Assembly: GCA_022823185.1 (NCBI GenBank)
Contig: JAJDXQ010000008.1
Span: 1 to 42,060, forward strand
DNA length: 42,060 bases
From: Caldilineaceae bacterium
GTDB lineage: Bacteria; Chloroflexota; Anaerolineae; Caldilineales; Caldilineaceae
Direction: 5' to 3'
This document shows, one piece after another, positions 34,760 through 42,060 of this stretch (position 1 is the stretch's first letter; every line of letters starts with the position of its first letter). The notes under the pieces are model-generated. The model saw only the letters and a list, made by a program, of their open reading frames with translations. It was not told where the DNA came from and did not search any database. The translations under genes were made by a program, and so were the position numbers.

Positions 34760-35641
34760 TCAGCCTTTGATGCCCGTCAGAGAGATGCCGCGCACGAAGT
34801 AGCGCTGCAGCAGGAGGAAAACGAGGAGCACGGGCAGCGTGACGACGACGGAGCCGGCCATCAGGCGGGGCCAGCTTGTGTACCACTGCCGCTGGACGAG
34901 GGCGACGCCGAGCTGGACGGTGAAGAGATGCTTGCGGTCGAGGAAGATGAACGGGCCGAAGAAGTTGTTCCAGGAGGCCATGAAGGAAAAGACGCCTAGG
35001 GTGGCCAGGGCCGGTTTCATCAGGGGCAGGGCGATGCGCCGGTAGATGCCGAAAGAGCTGCAGCCGTCGATACGGGCGGCGTCTTCCAACTCGATTGGCA
35101 ACGAAAACATGAACTGACGCAGTAGGAATGTGCCGTAAGCGGAGCTGAGCATGGCGGGCACGATCAGGGGCAGATGCGTGTTGACCCAGCCGACGCGGTG
35201 CATGACGATGTAGAGCGGGATCACGGTGACGGCATAGGGCACCATCATGGTGGACAGGACGATGATGAAGAGGACGTTTTTGCCGGGGAAATCGAGCCGG
35301 GCGAAGGCAAAGGCGGCAAGCGAGGATGTAATGAGCTGGCCGCCGACGCCGAGAACAGCGATCTTGACGCTGTTATACAGGAATATCCCAAAGGGCTGGT
35401 TCAGGAAGAGATCCCCGTAGGCCTCCAAGGTAGGCTCAAGCGGGAGCCAGGTTGGTGGAATCTGGAAAGCCTCGAACTCGGTCTTGAAAGAGGTTGAGAT
35501 CATCCACCAGAAGGGCGCCAGCGCGGCCAACCCCAGCACAATCAGCAGAATATGTGTAACGGTATTGGCGATGAACTGTTGTTGTCTGCTGCTGGCCACA
35601 CGCTCAACGCGCGCCGCGCGCATGGTTGAAACTCTTTGCAC
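34760..35641 (-). CDS. ABC sugar transporter permease, MalG-type (importer D)
   Basis: The 293-residue second channel subunit of importer D carries membrane segment 1 (ILLIVLGLAALAPFWWM) then ISTSFKTEFE, the EAA loop EDAARIDGCSSFGIYR...LPLMKPALA and the end YFVRGISLTGIKG. The start is the GTG at 35641, which has AAGGGG 7 bases upstream; an ATG at 35623 is an alternative. It begins 27 bases after the MalF-type stop. It converges on the exonuclease gene across 121 bases without an evident terminator. Confidence 0.92.
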   Translation of the reverse strand: MQRVSTMRAARVERVASSRQQQFIANTVTHILLIVLGLAALAPFWWMISTSFKTEFEAFQIPPTWLPLEPTLEAYGDLFLNQPFGIFLYNSVKIAVLGVGGQLITSSLAAFAFARLDFPGKNVLFIIVLSTMMVPYAVTVIPLYIVMHRVGWVNTHLPLIVPAMLSSAYGTFLLRQFMFSLPIELEDAARIDGCSSFGIYRRIALPLMKPALATLGVFSFMASWNNFFGPFIFLDRKHLFTVQLGVALVQRQWYTSWPRLMAGSVVVTLPVLLVFLLLQRYFVRGISLTGIKG

Positions 35642-35668
35642 GGGTATCCCCTTATCGGTGCCGGTTTC

Positions 35669-36589
35669 TCAATAGTGTACCCACAGCCTGGCCAGGCGCA
35701 CCTGGATCATCGTGATTGTAAAGATAACCATGGCCAGGATCCAGGCCATGGCCGAAGCATACCCCATCTTGGAGCTGCCGAAGGCCATCTGCCAGAGGTA
35801 GTAGATGTAGACGTTGGTCGAGTTTATCGGTCCGCCCTGGGTCATAACATAGATAAGGCCAAAGGTCTGGAAGGTGCCGATCACGCTCATGACGAGAATG
35901 AAGAACATGGTGGGCGTGAGCAGGGGGATTGTGATTCTGAAGAAACGGCTGAACGGGCCGGCGCCGTCGATGGTGGCGGCTTCGTGCAGATGATCGGGGA
36001 TCCCCTGCAGGCCGGCCAGATAGAGGACCATATTGTAGCCGAGGCCCTGCCAGACGGTGACCATGGCGACGGCGGGCATGGCCCAGAAGGGATCGCTGAG
36101 CCAGTTGGGTCCGTCGATACCGACCCAGGAGAGGGTGTAGTTGATGAGACCGAACTCGCCGTCGTACAGCCAGCGGAACATGAGGCCGACGGCGACGACG
36201 GAGGTGACGAGCGGCAGGAAGAAGGCGAGCCGGTAGAGGTAGCGCATTCTGATTGGCCGGTCGAGCAGGGCGGCCAGAATGAGCGGGAAGATCACGGAGG
36301 GCACGATGATCCAGCCGGCGTATTTGAAGGTATTGCCCAGGACCTTCCAGAAGAGACGGTCGCGGCTGACCAGGCGGGCGTAGTTTTTGAGGCCGACCAG
36401 CTCGGGGGGGCTGACCATATCCCACTTGTTGAAGCTCATGTAGAGGGATGCGGCGATGGGGAGGAAGATGAAGGCGACGATGCCGATGATGAGGGGCGCG
36501 ACAAAGAGGTAGCCCTCATATCGGTGCCAGCGGATCTCCTGTATTTTTGTCCTGACGGCGAGGCGGGTCAGCGCCTGTGATTGGGCCAT
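35669..36589 (-). CDS. ABC sugar transporter permease, MalF-type (importer D)
   Basis: The 306-residue first channel subunit of importer D has membrane segment 1 at about residues 28-48 (FVAPLIIGIVAFIFLPIAAS), the LYMSFNKWDMV motif, and the EAA loop HEAATIDGAGPFSRFFR...IPLLTPT. The ATG at 36589 has AGGACA 7 bases upstream; this site overlaps the end of a perfect 16-base hairpin arm, so translation may depend on opening of that hairpin. Confidence 0.92.
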   Translation of the reverse strand: MAQSQALTRLAVRTKIQEIRWHRYEGYLFVAPLIIGIVAFIFLPIAASLYMSFNKWDMVSPPELVGLKNYARLVSRDRLFWKVLGNTFKYAGWIIVPSVIFPLILAALLDRPIRMRYLYRLAFFLPLVTSVVAVGLMFRWLYDGEFGLINYTLSWVGIDGPNWLSDPFWAMPAVAMVTVWQGLGYNMVLYLAGLQGIPDHLHEAATIDGAGPFSRFFRITIPLLTPTMFFILVMSVIGTFQTFGLIYVMTQGGPINSTNVYIYYLWQMAFGSSKMGYASAMAWILAMVIFTITMIQVRLARLWVHY

Positions 36590-36596
36590 AATCTGT

Positions 36597-36653
36597 CCTG
36601 CGATATACCCGGGACCGCGCAGTGGGCGGCGACGGCTCCGGGTATATCGCAGG
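36597..36653 (-). promoter_or_regulatory. Perfect 16-base hairpin overlapping the permease ribosome-binding site (importer D)
   Basis: CCTGCGATATACCCGG (36597-36612) is exactly complementary to 36638-36653 across a 25-base loop. On the message the second arm ends in CGCAGG, and the AGG is the start of the permease ribosome-binding site just 7 or 8 bases from the ATG. Folding would partly hide that site, so this could tune or switch permease translation besides protecting the binding-protein message. Confidence 0.75.
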
Positions 36654-36739
36654 CTTGGTAGATTACCGGGTCAAGTCTGCCTGCCTGTCCTCTCGGATCG
36701 TTGCGGTCTGTGGACAGAGCTCAAGCGTGCAGGCGATCT

Positions 36740-38101
36740 TTAGTACTGCTCTTCGTTGGCGTCGGCGAGGATATCCTCCATCACGACCTGTATTTCGTTG
36801 AGGGCTTCGGCGGGCGTCATCTGCCCGAGGAAGGCGGCCTGCAGGTTGGGGATGACGGCGGTGCCGAGCAGCTCACCGTGGTTGACGCCGAGCGAGTCGT
36901 TGGCGGCCAGGTCGGAGTTGAAGCAGGCATCGACGAAGACTTCGCCGCCGCGGGCAGCCATCTCCTCGGTCACGAATCCTTCGGGGCGGCCGGCCGGGAT
37001 GGAGAAGCCGGTTCTGCCCAGAACGAGTGCGCCCTCGCCGATCGACATATGCTTGAGGAAGGCGAAGGCGGCGTCGGGATGATCGGTGTCGGCGACGATG
37101 CCGAAGCCGGAGGTCCACATCATGGTCGTGGTGGGGCCGCCCTCGAAGGCACGCGGGTTGCGCACGACGTGCCAGTCGATCTTGTCGGTGTTCTGGAGCA
37201 GCGCGACGGTATCGATGGTGTGGCTGGCCCACATGGCGATGCGGCCGGTCAGCTGGCGCGAGCTGGCGCCCTCGGTGGACAGCTGTTCGGGCGAGGGTGA
37301 AATCCCGTGGGTAAGGATGGTGTCCACGAGCCATTCGATCGCTTCGATGTTCTTGGGATCGTTGGCCGTGGGCGTGGTGAGGTCCCAGTTCCAGCGGTCG
37401 AAGTATCCTTTGCCCTCGTTGGCCCACATCCAATGTTCGTTAGCCCAGGGCCCGGTCTGCGTCATCCAACCGAAGATCTTGTCCTGCCCTTCGCCGGAGG
37501 TCAGCTGCTGGCCCATTTCGAGGCAATCGGCCCAGGTCCAGCCGTCTTCGGGATAGGCAACGCCGGCTTCATCGAAGAGGCCCTTGTTGTAGATAACGGC
37601 GTGGGTTACATAGTCCTTGGGCAGGCCGAAGAGCTTGCCTTCGACGGTGTAGAGCTGAAGCAGGGCCGGCGCGACCGGGTCGTCGTCGTAGTCGGAGTCT
37701 GCGTCAAGATAGGGATTCAGATCGATCAGGATGCCCTTTTTGCTCCAGATTCTGGGCGGACCGTAGGTGGCCACGATGGCGATGTCCGGGGGATCGCCGG
37801 CAGCGATACGGGCGTTGATCTTAGCGAGCATATCCGGCCAGGATCCGATTGTAGGACTGATGAGAATGTCCACGTCGGGCATGACCTCTTTGAACTTGCC
37901 GAATGCCTCGCCGTGCACTTCGTCGGGCTCGTAGCCCAGGTATTCGAGCTGGATGCCTTCGGCGGCTGCGCCACCATCACCTGCGTCATCGGATGCGACC
38001 GGAGCTACAGCGGGTTGACAAGCGGCAAGCAGGGTTGCCCCGCCGATGGCGCCGGCCGTCAACTGCAGGAACTGTCGTCTCTTCATGGGCGTAGCGTTCA
38101 C
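36740..38101 (-). CDS. ABC sugar transporter, solute-binding lipoprotein with Tat-like signal (importer D)
   Basis: The 453-residue family-1 binding protein carries a short twin-arginine-like signal (MKRRQFLQLT, residues 6-15) and a lipobox ending in Cys28 (LLAAC). The mature part opens IQLEYLGYEPDE and contains the FAFLKHMSIGEGALVLG stretch typical of such proteins. The GTG at 38101 is chosen because GGAGGAG lies 7 bases upstream; the internal ATG at 38086 would be 22 bases away. It heads importer D. An inverted repeat GGTTGGC/GCCAACC (38142-38148 and 38165-38171) lies 40-70 bases upstream and may be an operator. Confidence 0.92.
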   Translation of the reverse strand: MNATPMKRRQFLQLTAGAIGGATLLAACQPAVAPVASDDAGDGGAAAEGIQLEYLGYEPDEVHGEAFGKFKEVMPDVDILISPTIGSWPDMLAKINARIAAGDPPDIAIVATYGPPRIWSKKGILIDLNPYLDADSDYDDDPVAPALLQLYTVEGKLFGLPKDYVTHAVIYNKGLFDEAGVAYPEDGWTWADCLEMGQQLTSGEGQDKIFGWMTQTGPWANEHWMWANEGKGYFDRWNWDLTTPTANDPKNIEAIEWLVDTILTHGISPSPEQLSTEGASSRQLTGRIAMWASHTIDTVALLQNTDKIDWHVVRNPRAFEGGPTTTMMWTSGFGIVADTDHPDAAFAFLKHMSIGEGALVLGRTGFSIPAGRPEGFVTEEMAARGGEVFVDACFNSDLAANDSLGVNHGELLGTAVIPNLQAAFLGQMTPAEALNEIQVVMEDILADANEEQY

Positions 38102-38141
38102 GGGAATCTCCTCCTGGCATGTTGATGTAGAGACTGCGCGA

Positions 38142-38171
38142 GGTTGGCCGGTATTCTACAGTACGCCAACC
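38142..38171. promoter_or_regulatory. Inverted repeat upstream of importer D
   Basis: GGTTGGC (38142-38148) and GCCAACC (38165-38171) are 7-base complementary arms spaced by 16 bases. Their position, 40-70 bases before the importer D start codon, is where a repressor would bind. No regulator gene is nearby. Confidence 0.35.
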
Positions 38172-38252
38172 ACCTTTGCAATCCTTGCGTTTTTGTTCAG
38201 GTGCAAGTCAGATAGGGTCGACCACAAGGGGTATCCCCACGGGGTGGGGAAT

Positions 38253-38345
38253 GGCGTCGAAGCGCGGGACGTAGCGCTCGTGCGGGCCGGGTGGACCGCG
38301 CCCTGTATCAGCGAGGGCCGTTTCCAGCCGTTTTACTTTGCCTGA
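38253..38345 (+). pseudogene. Relic copy 1 of a repeated coding sequence
   Basis: In one frame this reads GVEARDVALVRAGWTAPCI and continues to FQPFYFA followed by a stop at 38343-38345. The RDVALVRAGW segment resembles DVYLARAGW of the next relic. No start codon or ribosome-binding site fits a small gene. I do not recognise the parent family. Confidence 0.4.
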
Positions 38346-38443
38346 GATGCGTCAAGGTCGGCGGCACGCGGGGTAGAACTGCGCGCGGCTGAACCGCGCA
38401 CGCCGGAATTACACAGTCAGCGTGTAATTTTGGAGTGGTAGAG

Positions 38444-38612
38444 GGTGTCGGATTCGCCGGCGACGTCTACCTGGCGCGCGCCGGTTGGAACGGTGTCTAC
38501 GTCAACGAACTGGCCGAGTTCTTCACGGCCGCCGCGACGGTCGGGGCGACCCCTCCGCCAACGGTTTCACGCTGATCACCGATCCCCGCTCCCAACCGCT
38601 CGCCTTCGCGTA
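38444..38612 (+). pseudogene. Relic copy 2 of a repeated coding sequence, frameshifted
   Basis: The first part (38444 on) reads GVGFAGDVYLARAGWNGV and YVNELAEFFTA. The frame then shifts between about 38530 and 38555, and the last part reads SANGFTLITDPRSQPLAFA before a TAA at 38610-38612. The ending matches relic copies 3 and 4 downstream. It lies upstream of the dGTPase gene in a 612-base stretch that otherwise has no gene. Confidence 0.5.
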
Positions 38613-38713
38613 ACTGCAGTGATCAATGGCAGTACCCTGCAGCCGCATTTGGAACATACGTACTAATTGGATACAATGTGGCCTGACGATCACTTCAATA
38701 TCAGGAGGCGATT

Positions 38714-39934
38714 GTGGCTGAATCACGGCGCTGCAACCGCCTTCTTCCATCCCACGGGGGGGATGCAATGCCCTTAACGCGAGAGACATTGGAGCAACGG
38801 GAAAGTCGGGAGTTAGCCTCCTATGCGATGCGCAGCTGCGAAAGCCGTGGCCGGGCCTATCCGGCCGCCGAACACCCGTATCGCACCATCTACCAGCGAG
38901 ACCGCGACCGGATCGTCCACACGACCGCTTTTCGCCGTCTCCAGTACAAGACGCAGGTCTTCGTCTACAACGAAGGCGACAACTACCGCAACAGGCTCAC
39001 CCACACGATCGAGGTCGCGCAGCTCGGGCGCACGTTGGCGCGCGCGCTGTCCTGCAACGAAGACCTGACCGAGGCGATCTGTCTGTCTCACGACCTGGGT
39101 CATTCTCCGTTCGGCCACCGGGGCGAATGGACCCTGGATGAGCTGATGCGGGATCACGGCGGCTACGACCACCAGAAGCAGACCTATCGCATCATCACCA
39201 AACTGGAAAGGCGCTATCCCGATTTCCCGGGGTTCAACCTGACCTATGAGGTTCGTGAAGGCGTAGTCAAGCACGACACCGAACACGACGTCGCCGATGC
39301 CGGGGATTACAACCCGGATGAAAGGGGCACGCTTGAGTGCCAGTTGAGCAATCTGGCCGACGAGATCGCCTACAGCACGAGTGATGCTGATGACGGCCTG
39401 CGGGCCGGTATGCTGCCCCCTGACGAGTTTCTGAAACTCGGAATCAGCCGCCGCGTGCTCGACGCGCTGGGCGAGACGGCAGCGTCGATCGATTTGACGG
39501 AGCCGCTGGAACACCACCGGTTCATTCGCAAGCTGGTTGACACCGAGATCAGCGACGTCATCCAGGCGACCGAGGCAAACATCGGGGCCGTGGGTGTGCA
39601 GGACCTGGCCGGTCTGCGCTCGCAGGCGGACAATATGGCCGGCTATTCGGCAGAGGTAGAGGAAGAGAACCGCGAGCTGAGGCGTTTTCTGTATGATTAC
39701 CTGTACAGGCACCATCGCGTGATGCGGATGCAGGCCAAGGCCGATCTGATCGTCCGTTCCCTCTTCTCGTCCTTTATCGACGAGCCGGCGCTCCTGCCGG
39801 CGCAAACGCAGGCAATCATTACGGAAACCGGCAGAGGTCTCCACCGCGTCGTCTGCGATCACATCGCCGGCATGACGGACCGTTACGCCATATCCGAATA
39901 CCGCCGCATGTTTGATCCGGAAATAGCGGTCTGA
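38714..39934 (+). CDS. dgt: dGTPase-like deoxyribonucleoside triphosphate triphosphohydrolase
   Basis: This 406-residue HD-domain enzyme should hydrolyse dGTP or other dNTPs to the nucleoside and triphosphate, adjusting dNTP pools; some relatives resist phage. The metal ligands are visible as His97 (RLTHTIEV), His126-Asp127 (LSHDLGHSPFGH) and Asp216 (LADEIAYS). The ENxxRRxF-like YQRDRDRIVHTTAFRRLQ segment is the family signature. The GTG at 38714 has a perfect AGGAGG 5 bases upstream; an ATG at 38768, near where most homologues start, is a real alternative. It stands alone, flanked by relics of a repeated sequence. Confidence 0.92.
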   Translation: MAESRRCNRLLPSHGGDAMPLTRETLEQRESRELASYAMRSCESRGRAYPAAEHPYRTIYQRDRDRIVHTTAFRRLQYKTQVFVYNEGDNYRNRLTHTIEVAQLGRTLARALSCNEDLTEAICLSHDLGHSPFGHRGEWTLDELMRDHGGYDHQKQTYRIITKLERRYPDFPGFNLTYEVREGVVKHDTEHDVADAGDYNPDERGTLECQLSNLADEIAYSTSDADDGLRAGMLPPDEFLKLGISRRVLDALGETAASIDLTEPLEHHRFIRKLVDTEISDVIQATEANIGAVGVQDLAGLRSQADNMAGYSAEVEEENRELRRFLYDYLYRHHRVMRMQAKADLIVRSLFSSFIDEPALLPAQTQAIITETGRGLHRVVCDHIAGMTDRYAISEYRRMFDPEIAV

Positions 39935-40063
39935 TCTCTGTAGGTAACGTCAGCTTGCTTTCTGATCACGGGAGAGTATCGACAGCCAAGCTGGCGCTCA
40001 GTGAAAACGAAGAACCACCGTTCACAAAGAGGAGCCCGCGGCAGAAAGGCTGCACCCGCAAAG

Positions 40064-40126
40064 AAGCGCATTTACGGCTACACCCTGGTCACCGACGCCG
40101 GCTTTGCCCCGCCCTTCTTCGCCTGA
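40064..40126 (+). pseudogene. Relic copy 3 of a repeated coding sequence
   Basis: This short stretch reads KRIYGYTLVTDAGFAPPFFA and then a TGA at 40124-40126. It parallels GFTLITDPRSQPLAFA-stop and GYTWITNPRCAPLTFA-stop of copies 2 and 4. It lies 130 bases after the dGTPase stop and just before the converging secreted-protein gene. No gene start belongs to it. Confidence 0.45.
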
Positions 40127-40144
40127 GCCGATGGCGGGCGCTTA

Positions 40145-40699
40145 TTAGTCGATCCAATTTATGAACACTGGCAATTCACGAATTCGCAGTTGCCCGTCAT
40201 TCGCTATGCAGATCACTGGAAAGGCAGCGCCGCCGGTAAGCCCAGTGAAATGAAACTTCTGGATTCCGCATACATTGCCCACCAGCTCGAAGTCGAAATC
40301 CGGGAACACCATGCCGGGCGGAAGGCTAATAATCGCATCGCCCACGATGGGCACGTCACTGAAATGGATTGCCGGCGAGTTGTCTGTCGCGAAATCGACA
40401 CCGCGCGGGAAGACCTTGTGGCCTTCGCCCACCCAAGTGCGGATAAAAATAAACTGACCGTCAATGGTCTTCGGAAGGGCATAATCGACTGTGCCCATCA
40501 CATAAACCGATTTCCACATATACTCATGGATATTTTCGTACATGTCCTGCCCGCTGGCCGGCCGGGCAGCGAGCGATGCCAGCGTATAAAAGGCGGCATC
40601 GGAGCTTAACTGGCCCGCGTCGCGGGCGCCGGCGCTGCTGCTGAAAGCGCCGAGCAGCAGGACCACGAGGATCAGCGTGAGTGCGGCTGTGCGTTTCAT
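40145..40699 (-). CDS. Secreted protein of unknown function
   Basis: I do not recognise this 184-residue protein. A clear Sec signal peptide (MKRTAALTLILVVLLLGAFS with a likely cut after Ser-Ala-Gly-Ala) makes it exported. The mature part has an MYENIHEYMWKSVYVMGTVDY segment and a later IHFSDVPIVGD, with two cysteines (near VCGI and VICI) that could form a disulfide. A GAGG lies about 9 bases before the ATG. It is transcribed toward relic copy 3 and has no evident partner. Confidence 0.75.
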   Translation of the reverse strand: MKRTAALTLILVVLLLGAFSSSAGARDAGQLSSDAAFYTLASLAARPASGQDMYENIHEYMWKSVYVMGTVDYALPKTIDGQFIFIRTWVGEGHKVFPRGVDFATDNSPAIHFSDVPIVGDAIISLPPGMVFPDFDFELVGNVCGIQKFHFTGLTGGAAFPVICIANDGQLRIRELPVFINWID

Positions 40700-41006
40700 G
40701 GCGTTTGTCCTCTCGAATGGGGAGATGTAAAGCAGGGCTGCCTTTCAGCCCGCCATCCTTCCTGGCAAGGCACTCTACGAGCGAAGCTGCCATATGGCAA
40801 GGCATTTCGCTGACATTTCTCTGGAAACGCGCGAAAGTGACCAAAACCGGGCACAATTCAGGGAGCGCTGCTTTTGTACGCGGAGGGACTCGGCCAACGG
40901 CTACACCTGGATCACCAACCCGCGCTGCGCCCCGCTCACCTTCGCCTGACTCCATACGGCGCCCACGCCGGGCCGGCCACATGTGCATGTGCGCGTTTGT
41001 GCATTG
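40700..41006. other. Intergenic region with relic copy 4
   Basis: Apart from the relic at 40881-40949 this stretch has no gene I can support. It must include the promoter of the secreted-protein gene on the minus strand, but no clear boxes were seen. Confidence 0.45.
40881..40949 (+). pseudogene. Relic copy 4 of a repeated coding sequence
   Basis: The frame reads RRDSANGYTWITNPRCAPLT and FA before a TGA at 40947-40949. SANG, T-x-IT, PR and PL-x-FA-stop are shared with copy 2, also at the DNA level. It lies just upstream of the truncated toxin gene. Confidence 0.5.
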
Positions 41007-41216
41007 ACGGCGCGGGGGTCGCAGCCGTTACGAGTCTCTTACGCTTTTGGCCCCAGACGAACGTCCATTCTGCGTATCGGAGGAGACAAGAGTGGAAGCG
41101 ATCGGTTCTATGATGAGTACGTGCCGGTCGCCGATGATCTCTACTATGAATATCTGGAGGAACCGAAAAAGGAGGGGGCAATCAGATGCGTGGACGCCAT
41201 CCGTTCAGCGAGTTGA
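41007..41216 (+). pseudogene. Truncated RelE/HigB-type toxin
   Basis: In frame with 40983, the protein reads ARGSQPLRVSYAFGPRRTSI, then LRIGGDKSGSDRFYDEY and PVADDLYYEYLEE. This is the C-terminal half of a RelE-superfamily (Gp49/HigB2-like) toxin, in which the LRV..FDPRR..ILL.GGDK pattern is standard. The N-terminal 45-50 residues are missing and replaced by unrelated sequence containing relic copy 4. The end overlaps the start of the antitoxin gene, as in intact pairs. Probably no longer toxic. Confidence 0.65.
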
Positions 41217-41527
41217 CCAAAGGGTTTTCGCCGGAGCGCCGACGCCGCATTGAGGAGACAGAGGCGAAGCTGTTAGCGGAGATGCCATTACACGAGTTAC
41301 GTCGGGCGCGGGCGCTTACTCAGGAAGAACTGGCGCAGATGCTGAAGGTGAACCAACCCACGATCTCCAAACTGGAGGAGGGGACAGATATGTACATCTC
41401 CAATCTTCGTTCATACATTGAGGCTGTTGGAGGCAAATTAAGAATCGTCGCCGACTTTCCCGAAGGCGAGATAGCAATCACAAATTTCGCCGACGTAGGA
41501 GAGGGTGAAGGTACTCAAAGGCAGTAA
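41186..41527 (+). CDS. XRE-family HTH antitoxin paired with a truncated toxin
   Basis: The 113-residue protein contains the helix-turn-helix LTQEELAQMLKVNQPTISKL (residues about 49-68) followed by YISNLRSYIEAVGGKLRIVA, the usual end of XRE antitoxins that partner RelE-type toxins. GGAGGG lies about 9 bases before the ATG at 41186. It begins inside the end of the toxin relic, keeping the toxin-first order. As its toxin seems truncated, it may persist as a regulator or as a defence against related toxins. Confidence 0.88.
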   Translation: MRGRHPFSELTKGFSPERRRRIEETEAKLLAEMPLHELRRARALTQEELAQMLKVNQPTISKLEEGTDMYISNLRSYIEAVGGKLRIVADFPEGEIAITNFADVGEGEGTQRQ

Positions 41528-41922
41528 ACGCCGTGCGACAGAGCATCTTTTGGCCGGCGGCCGTTGGCGTCGATGAACCCCGGCTTACCTTGGTCGCTGT
41601 GCCCATTAGTCCTCGAAGATTGCTCACCGAATCACCCCCATTGAACAGTCGCACATGTCACTCTGGCACCGCTCCGGTCACCCCTGGGAACGCTGTTCAA
41701 TCACGTTTTCGGAATTAGATTGTCCTCGGGCTATCCTCAACAATGCTAGGCAACCGCAGCGAACTGCACGGGCTATCGTACTTGAACCTCACAAATCGCT
41801 TATAACGGCTCTGGGAGCCTCCTCTACTTCGTTCGGATACAACGCTATCGTTGTCGCGGTCGTTCATGTACTGGTAGGCGGGCTTCGGTCCACGGATTGA
41901 AACCAAGACCCTACTCTAACCC
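41528..41922. other. Intergenic region without supported gene
   Basis: In 395 bases I see no convincing gene. A single GGATTGAAAC at about 41894-41903 resembles the end of some CRISPR repeats but is not repeated. Short open frames on both strands lack protein-like pattern. Confidence 0.45.
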
Positions 41923-42060
41923 TCACCCGGCCAGCGTCGTCAGCAGCGTCGGCGCGTTGGCGAAATACCACTCCGTCAGCGCCGTCTTCGCGTCATCGAG
42001 AGTGCCGGATGTCTGAAAGGGGTGGAGTGGGATGGAGCGCTGGCTGTTTTCGAACCAGTA
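41923..42060 (-). CDS. 3' end of a gene that continues beyond the window
   Basis: The minus strand is open from the window edge to a TGA at 41923-41925, giving 45 residues that end in EWYFANAPTLLTTLAG. The codon choice is GC-rich, as in the surrounding genes. I do not recognise the family from this tail. Its start lies outside the window. Confidence 0.5.
   Translation of the reverse strand, partial: YWFENSQRSIPLHPFQTSGTLDDAKTALTEWYFANAPTLLTTLAG

Noticed and set aside
38813..39862. 349-codon minus-strand frame over the dGTPase gene
   Set aside because: The dGTPase shows all HD-domain residues; the reverse frame shows nothing recognisable.
41894..41903. GGATTGAAAC, like the end of a CRISPR repeat
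   Set aside because: It occurs once, with no second copy at repeat spacing and no cas genes in the window.
41715..41906. 63-codon minus-strand frame near the window end
   Set aside because: No ribosome-binding site, Ser/Arg-rich composition and no family pattern.

Overview
The window reads as chromosomal DNA from a heterotrophic bacterium with high GC content (judged by eye at low to mid 60s percent for most genes). It is most likely a member of the Chloroflexota (Caldilineae/Anaerolineae type). This assignment is an inference from the mix of families: many CUT1-type sugar ABC importers whose lipoproteins carry Tat-like signals, Gfo/Idh/MocA oxidoreductases, PhyH, enolase-superfamily and GH127 genes, and frequent GTG starts. 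No rRNA, tRNA, CRISPR array or intact insertion sequence was seen.

Layout. Region 1 (465-9448, + strand): sugar importer A (binding protein plus two permeases), a DUF4037 relic, a GH67-like glycosidase, a GH127 beta-L-arabinofuranosidase-like enzyme and a zinc-less MDR dehydrogenase. Region 2 (9606-13924, - strand): importer B with a PhyH-type dioxygenase upstream. Region 3 (14218-16440): an enolase-superfamily dehydratase (+) facing a MetE C-terminal-like methyltransferase (-). Region 4 (16502-23820): a probable defence/accessory island holding an AAA ATPase plus TOPRIM-like protein, a HigBA toxin-antitoxin pair, an HpcH/HpaI aldolase, and a markedly AT-richer two-gene module made of a HEPN-like protein and a 1012-residue protein of unknown family. 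Region 5 (23970-31045, - strand): importer C followed by three Gfo/Idh/MocA oxidoreductases. Region 6 (31338-34638, + strand): a beta-propeller glycosidase-like protein, a small lipoprotein, the 3' stump of a fifth permease (-), and a DnaQ-like exonuclease. Region 7 (34760-38101, - strand): importer D. Region 8 (38253-42060): a dGTPase-family gene surrounded by four stop-terminated relics of one repeated coding sequence, a secreted protein, a truncated RelE-type toxin with an intact XRE antitoxin, and the 3' end of a gene that leaves the window.

How it works together. The four importers should bring in glycosides, released or trimmed by the GH67-like, GH127 and propeller enzymes. The oxidoreductases, the enolase-superfamily dehydratase and the aldolase could carry out non-phosphorylative oxidation, dehydration and retro-aldol cleavage of the sugars. 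None of the four importers has its own ATP-binding subunit, so a shared MsmX/UgpC-like ATPase elsewhere is expected. In all four importer operons a GC-rich or long perfect inverted repeat sits between the binding-protein gene and the first permease. In importer D the hairpin arm runs into the permease ribosome-binding site.

Best candidates for something undescribed: the AT-rich HEPN-like plus 1012-residue protein module (20226-23820), the AAA/TOPRIM-like pair (16502-18324), the conserved intergenic hairpins in the importer operons, and the dispersed relic family around the dGTPase gene.
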